Of a stretch of DNA of 64,000 nt, positions 57,236 to 64,000 are shown in pieces. The stretch is from assembly GCA_003956705.1 (NCBI GenBank), contig QZCP01000060.1, positions 166,668 to 230,667 on the forward strand, read 5' to 3'. This stretch comes from Brevipalpus yothersi (taxonomy: Eukaryota; Arthropoda; Arachnida; Trombidiformes; Tenuipalpidae). The stretch's first letter is position 1; each line of letters begins with the position of its first letter. The notes beneath the pieces are model-generated. The model saw only the letters and a program-made list of their open reading frames with translations, was not told where the DNA came from and searched no databases. The translations under genes and the position numbers were made by a program.

Positions 57236-60200
57236 TTGGAAATCATCATGAGGGAATAAATTAGTTTACTCGATCCAATGTACGTATGAAAGAGAATCAT
57301 GTGAGCCCATTTGGAATAGATTTTGCATGAATGTGTGAAAAGGGATCTATTTTGGTAGATTTACACAGGATTGACCTCAAAAAGCATAAACAAATCGTTT
57401 ACGCTTTCATCAAAATCCTAGCCGTGTATCGCATAATGTGATAACAAATGGAAAAACACTCTAATTCGATGTCAAAGATGTTCATTGTGGTAATTATGTG
57501 GCGTATGTTTCAATAACATTAGTTCAGTAGCCAGCTTCGAGTATCTCTCTCTTTCCCTAGATTAGAGTATTGTGGATATGGCCGGATTATCATATACTTT
57601 GATCCAGGCTAGTGTTGTGAAAAAGTTTCCCTCTTGATAGCAACCAGCTTTATTGATGACATTTATGTTCACAACTTTTCACAAAGTCGTTCAGTTTTTA
57701 TGGAATGAGCCTTCCAGGTGATTTGCATTGTAAAAATTAGAAAGAAGATGAAGAAAAAAAGGTTCGTAATGAATATTGCAAACAATTAGCGTGAATTTTC
57801 TCATGAATAGGGATTAAGAATAAAAATCAATCATACATTACGGTGGTGATATTTTCAGAAACTTTCTCATATTCTTCTCAGAGCACATGTTCTTTGGAGT
57901 ATATTTAACCAAAAAAGGAAAATCATTACCTGGAGATAAAGTTTCGATGTTCACCCTATTTCCAAAGTAACTGAAAGGTCTAATGTCAATCTACCTACAA
58001 TGAGCATAAAATGATGATTTATGAACTACATTGTGTGAGATGGAATTAGTGAGGAGTATCAACTTGAAACAATCGAAAATTCTTCTGATTTACATTTATT
58101 TCGTAAATTCTGAAACTTTTGATCTCGAAACTTCCAAACAATTCAAATTCAATTCAATAACCTTGACTGGGTACACTTTGCACCCATTGCTGGAATATTC
58201 CACTAGTTTTTACCAAACAAACAAACAAATTTCGAGTCTATCTTCGGATCTGAAATTATAATAGAGTTTGCTAGTGAAGTAAAATTTTTCCGCCAAAAAA
58301 GATCTTTATTATACATATTGTTGATAGTGAATAAGATGATTCACTTTTCGAATTGGAATTGGAAATGAAAATGTCCTCAAATGTCCTCGAATATGTATGC
58401 ATATTGAATCAATCGATTTATCTTGAAATGCTCAACTTGCATTTTTATCCATCCCTATAATCATAGTCAGCATCCTATCATGGTGGATAATTTGGTAAAG
58501 AAAAAATTGGAAAAAAATCATAGCTTTTTTCAACAAATATTTAGATTTATTCAGCCAACTACCCAGCCATCATGTATCCAGACTTTTTCTCAACCAATCC
58601 AGATTAAGGTCGAAGATGAATGAACTCGATTACAATCATCAATCGAATCAGTCAAGTTCACAAAAACACACACTATAACTGCACAAATACACTTTCAGCT
58701 TTATTGAGAATAAAATCTTCTATCAATTTTTCTGGATGCATGATATACATAAGTATTCTTCCTCATTCTTTCCTGTAAAATTTCTTACCACAAATAATGT
58801 TTGCCCTGAAAAACTATTTTAAGCAGAGAATATATTTTTTATGAGCTCGAAAAGTCATAGATTCATTTGCGTAGCACATGAATCAAAAAAAAATTTTTTT
58901 AATTTAGAGAGAGAGAGAGAGCAAAAAGCCTGAATAAATAGAAGGTCTCAAGTTTTTATTCCTTCAAAGATGCTTGAATGGGCGCATAGGTGCTGCTGAG
59001 GAGAAAACAAGGTTCATCTGGCCTTCCAAGGAAACACTCATAGAATTGATTGGACCATGAAATTAATCTTTTTTTATTAAATTGAGTCTCTAAATGAGAT
59101 GGAAAAATCCTTTGGGTTAAAAATTCTATTGGCATCAATGCTCAATGATTAGTGAAGCTATAGATTCACATACCTAGATATTTTCTACCCTTGAAGATAT
59201 TCATTCTGTACACTTGTGAGTTTTCTCAAAGATCTGGGATTGATTGTTTTCGATAAATAACTATTTGAACATTCATATAATCAATTCAGAATAATTTTTT
59301 TTATCCCCTTGGCACATTTGATATCATAAAATCTGATTTGTGGAGAGGTTTTCCAGCTTGAATCGTATTTCATGCATGTAAATTTGAGGATTCCTTCAAA
59401 CGGAAACACATGTAAACTCAAAATGTAATTGAAGCAATACCTATAATCTTGTCAAGCCAAACACTACTTTGCTTTGATGATTGAAGAATAAGAATGTAAA
59501 ATTCAAGAGCATCTCATATATCTGTTCGGAAAAAGTACCCTCAGAACTACTCGTGGTGAATTCTCAATAGATTCGCAATAAATTTTGGGCACAATAGAAC
59601 GAAACCTCAAGATAACTGTAAATTTCCGGAAGGATATAACATCAGTCACTTCACCTGAATTTTCCCAGCTTCGAAAGGAGATTTCAGAAAATGATTTCAT
59701 GAGAAAAATCTTTCTAGCCCATCACATGAATTCTTGAAGCTTCAAACCTGAAAAATCTCTTCAATTGAGGGATACAGAGTGAAACTTTGTGCATATCCAA
59801 AGCAAATATAGCTTATAATTCCTTTCAAACTATGAGAATGAGTTCTGCTTTTTTTCAAATGATAAATAAATATAATTTATTCCACAGAGAAAGCGATATT
59901 CTCATGATGGATAGACAAATTAGCCCCCAGCATAATCATCTTTCGATTTGCGTCACCTAATGTCTTGTAAGTAGATACACCTCGTCAATGAGAGGCTGCC
60001 AGAATAATTTTCAACATTTTCAACATTGAATATTGGAAATTTCATCACGTTATAAGAGCCATTTGTATTCGAACTATTGGTTATCAAGTATTTTGACAAT
60101 TGAAGTCTGGAAAAGAAGTCTGCTGTATGCATTAATCATAATGTATGGGGATCATTTTCATTGATCTCCATAGAAAGTTGTGAGAGAAAGATGATTCAAA

Positions 60201-61394
60201 GAATTCTAACATCATAAAGTTGATGAAAAAACTCTCACGAATCTCTTTTATTGATTTAAACTTTGTTAATTCAAACAGATCATCTAGCCAGAATTTTTTA
60301 TCACTCCTATTCAATCAAAAGAGTCAATATATTGACACTTGAGTCCAAAGTCTGGAAATAGTTTTCAAAATGAGCAAAAAATAGACCCTGAAAACCACAG
60401 TCTCTTGTGAGCGTGAATTTTGAATAGAACTTATGAACCAAAACTGAATGAGTCCAATATTTTCCTATCGAGCTTTTGAATTTTATTGACTCTGTGTTCT
60501 TGATGATCTGAGCATCTCTGGTTCAAGTTTTGAATGTGAGCTTCATTTTTGAGCTTAATCTCGACAATGATTTGCCGTAGGGCTCTAGGTATCTGATGTT
60601 CTGAGACTTTCAATACCGAAAGTATTCTACTATAACCCTTTCAGTCGTCTCGATGGCTGGAAGCAAATATTCCTTACTAAGTTATGAGAATTTTTCTGGG
60701 TAAATATTTTCGATTCTTGATTGGCGAAGAAGGAAGTGAAGGATCAGGTCACATCCTGACATATCCATAGATTCTCAGCAATATTCGACTGACAGTCGAA
60801 TTTTGTCAACATTCTCCTCGAAAAACAAGGGAAATTTCTCAGAATTTTTCCAAAGATCACAGTATAGTCTAAATTGTAGCAATACATGACTCAAAATTTC
60901 ATCAAGTTAGTAAGGTCAAGATTATCTTCAGAAGCTTGAGTCTCATTTTTGGGACGAAGTATTTGAAATCTACCTACATAATGAACTTTCATGATTATGT
61001 CAGAAGTGTTGCTCCATCTTTCCATCAGTATGTAGATCAATTTGCATTTTTAATCACTCATATTAATACAAATATCGATCAATACCATCTCTGATAGATT
61101 CTTTAATTAATCGGATTTTCTCATCTCAAATGATGCTTCTCACTTGGAGGCAACTAAGACACCGAACTTTCTTAAGTTAAAATTGTACATATCGAGTGAT
61201 AAAGGCTCTAATGGAATCTTACTTTCTCTCCCACGATTTTTTCTTGCTTCAATGACTGAACAAATGGATCATTTCTGAAGCTAAATTTGTCAGTAACTAG
61301 AGTTCAAGATATATACCTGAGGGACGATGTGAATTGACATTGTCAGAGCATTCACTTTCTGTGAATAACCTTCTATGGAAGCTAACTGCATCTG

Positions 61395-61396
<2 letters not shown>

Positions 61397-61433
<37 letters not shown>
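61397..61433. repeat. (TC)n microsatellite
   Basis: About 18 TC units in gene-free DNA. Confidence 0.9.
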
Positions 61434-61439
<6 letters not shown>

Positions 61440-63307
61440 CTTGGGAATATCTATAAGACAAGCAAAATGAGATGAGCAAGCTACAAATACAATAAATTCT
61501 TGAGAAATTCAACGATAAAAAGTTCCCAATACAGTGCAAGGTAATTCAAGACTCGTGAGTAATTCTAAATTTCTAAATTTTTAGAAAGCTAGCGGCTCAG
61601 ACGGAATGATTTATTTTCAGATATTCAAATTTGAATAATGTGAATGAAAGAATGAGAGATAGATGTGAATGAATGAGAAAAACTTTTGAATGAACTTTAT
61701 TCCTCGGAATCCAAGCGTACATTTAAAATCCTACTGAAGTTGTTCTATTAGAAGAGAGAGAGAGAGACCTCAAACTTTTGACAGAGGTTTTTTCAGCAAT
61801 TGAATTCTTCTCAAACTCTGTCATCAGTATCATTCTTTAACAAAACCAAGCACAGCATACATTTTGCATACATTCCTCCTACACTTGATTTCAACATCTT
61901 ACACTCCTTTAGAAGGCTCTGAGAATGCTATAGAAGAATACTTCAGCTTCAATTTCACAGCCCTAATCAGCCCTAATATTCGGGCATATTGTGTATGATT
62001 GTAGAACATGTCAAATAGAGTTAATTCAACTTGGAGTATTCAGTTTCTTGTATCAAGTATATCTGATCATGCAGACAAAAATATCATCTATCATGAAATA
62101 TTAAAGGTATAAGTCAATCTTGATTAAAAACATCAGGCTCCTTAAGCTCTCGACTTTACAGTTTGATGAGAGAAGAAAAAAAAGAATCTTCAATAAAGGA
62201 GAAAATCTTTTTTCAGTCTGCCTGGCTTCATGGTTAAAGTTAAGGTTTCTTCCTCAATACTATTCACTTGATAACCGCTTGACGCATTTTAACTTATCTC
62301 TTCATCTTCATCTTCTTTCATTACTGATTATGATGCTATGATACCTATTCACTAGCAAGTTTCATGAACTCTTATGGGGATTGCAATTCAGATAAATTAT
62401 TCTCTTGACAAGTATTCTCAATTCATTCTCATCTTGTCTCTCCATCTCCTCTTCACTATCAATGAAGTAATCATGAATATATTCTATTCTTGTTTAAATT
62501 CATTTATTCGATCATCATGGCTCCACTACTGTTTCCAAAGTTCCTCCTCATTCCGTTTTGTTGATAATTTTCAGCAATCAAAGGTAAAAAAATTTTCATA
62601 TTTCTTGCATATGTCATGGTGAACATGACATTCTTTTATTCTCTCGCCTTCTTTGTCTCAACTACTACTCAGTTACTCAATTTAATCTTATTAAATATTG
62701 AGCCCAGTTCATCGAACTTTCCTTTTTTTCTCATAAATTTACACACAAAATTGGATAGGATAGATTTAGAATAGAATCAGCATGAAAAATATCTGCATTA
62801 TTTCATTGAATGAGTTGGAGGGGGAGAAAAGAAATGGATCTTTCATCATCAAAATTGTTTGCCAACTCAAATTAGCTGAAAGCATTTGCATTTGATATAT
62901 TTCATGATATCTATTTTGCTTACCATGTACAAATCTTGTGTGTGCATCAAGTGTTCAGTTATATAGCTTTTATGAAGTTTTCGACTAATTACTTCAAGAT
63001 TATAGCCAGAACAAGATTTGAACAGTTCAATGATCACCGGATCGAATAAAATTCTGAAGGGAATAAAAATCTCAATTCTGTGAAACATTTGCTCATTAGT
63101 TTCGTTCATCAACCTCTTGGCAAGATACAGCTATCGAAAGTTGTACAGCTTATTCTTGGGTTTTATCACTTTCAACTTGAGATTCCGCTCGAGAAGATTT
63201 GAGATAAAATCTGCATAAAACGTTCCAGAGCATTGGAATCTTTGGTCTATAAATCTCATCAGATACAAGGAAATCCACCAAATCAGAATGTTCTTCGAAA
63301 TTCTCTG

Positions 63308-63316
<9 letters not shown>

Positions 63317-63364
<48 letters not shown>
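63317..63364. repeat. (TC)n microsatellite
   Basis: About 24 TC units in gene-free DNA. Confidence 0.95.
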
Positions 63365-63367
<3 letters not shown>

Positions 63368-63941
63368 CCAATTGAGTGAGTTCAGTAAAACTTTTAACTG
63401 AATACAAATGGATTGGAGAGCCTTTTGAGACATCTATTTGTGTATGCTCAAGTGTTTCATTGAACTCAAAAATACACACGAAAGAACATTTGAACGAAAG
63501 TCAACCGCCGAAGTAAAGTATCAATATAATGTTATCATCCTGAATCTGCCTATTTCCGAGCTCCTTCTGTCTTTGAAGACAAATTATTTACTCAATCTAC
63601 AGAGATTCACCAATGTCTTTCTCTTTTTTCCACCGACAATTTACCGTTACTTTACCTAATATACACAAATGGAGAAATTTTTTCCTTTCTCTCTCTCTCT
63701 CTTTCGCTCTTTCAGGTTCTCTCTTACCAGAACTCTATTAGTCTAGTCATGCTATACACTTCTGATCGGAAAAAAGTAAATCACGGCATATATTTACTCC
63801 AATTGAACATTAAAAAAAGACTACCGAGCTAAGGTATAATATCACGCTTGATGTGTGACTGACTTGTGTGTGTGTCTGTTTGTATATAATATGAAAGGAT
63901 TTTCCTTGGAAAGTATGTTTATAACGGGAAGTTGTCTCTGT

Positions 63942-63942
<1 letters not shown>

Positions 63943-64000
<58 letters not shown>
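63943..64000. repeat. (GA)n microsatellite running off the window
   Basis: At least 29 GA units; the array continues beyond the right edge. Confidence 0.95.

Larger units (their letters stand above)
57057..64000. other. GPCR upstream intron or intergenic DNA, gene-free
   Basis: Almost 7 kb of AT-rich DNA with GA/TC arrays. No ORF carries TM1-TM2 signatures (such as NLAxAD) or any other family motif that I can see. Short ORFs here (60-109 codons) are chance or repeat-derived. Confidence 0.45.

Noticed and set aside
1..64000. tRNA genes, rRNA, CRISPR arrays
   Set aside because: I looked for GGTTCRANNCC B boxes with cloverleaf context and for regularly spaced repeats. Only microsatellites and scattered near-matches were found.

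Overview
The window is nuclear DNA from a metazoan, most likely an arthropod. Genes are split by GT-AG introns. DNA is AT-rich, many introns are short (about 60-180 bp), and long (GA/TC)n microsatellites are frequent; two of them enclose assembly gaps. Mitochondrial, nucleolar, Golgi and vesicle-tethering genes of animal type lie side by side. The compact genes and repeat style fit an acariform mite, but that is inference and no sequence here proves the taxon. Exon structures were built by hand from splice sites. In every multi-exon model the reading phase closes across all junctions. || Left part (1-24.4 kb) is gene-dense. It holds the 3' portion of DOT1L (+), a medium-chain-type acyl-CoA dehydrogenase (-) that shares an upstream region with TAF12 (+), C1GALT1 (+), a tiny four-exon secreted protein (+), a 703-aa helical protein I do not recognise (+), EXOC8/Exo84 (+) and, convergent with it, NOP58 (-). 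|| Middle (25-50.5 kb) is dominated by two tandem SR-protein kinase genes on the minus strand. SRPK-A (25.5-37.3 kb) has long repeat-filled introns and a large Ser-rich N-terminal exon. SRPK-B (47.0-50.4 kb) is compact. About 9.7 kb of repeat-rich DNA lies between them. || Right part (50.5-64 kb) is gene-poor. It holds a 906-bp non-autonomous mariner-like element, a single-exon secreted orphan protein, and the TM3-TM7 exon of a neuropeptide-type GPCR whose 5' exons were not found. || No operon or prokaryote-type defence system is present. The strongest unusual signals are: (1) the acyl-CoA dehydrogenase lacks a glutamate at both known catalytic-base positions (Gly and Gln instead); (2) the Exo84 gene has no room for its PH domain; (3) the SRPK duplication has diverging N-termini and spacers; (4) a perfect 28-nt palindrome begins at the DOT1L stop codon; (5) two secreted proteins are apparent orphans.
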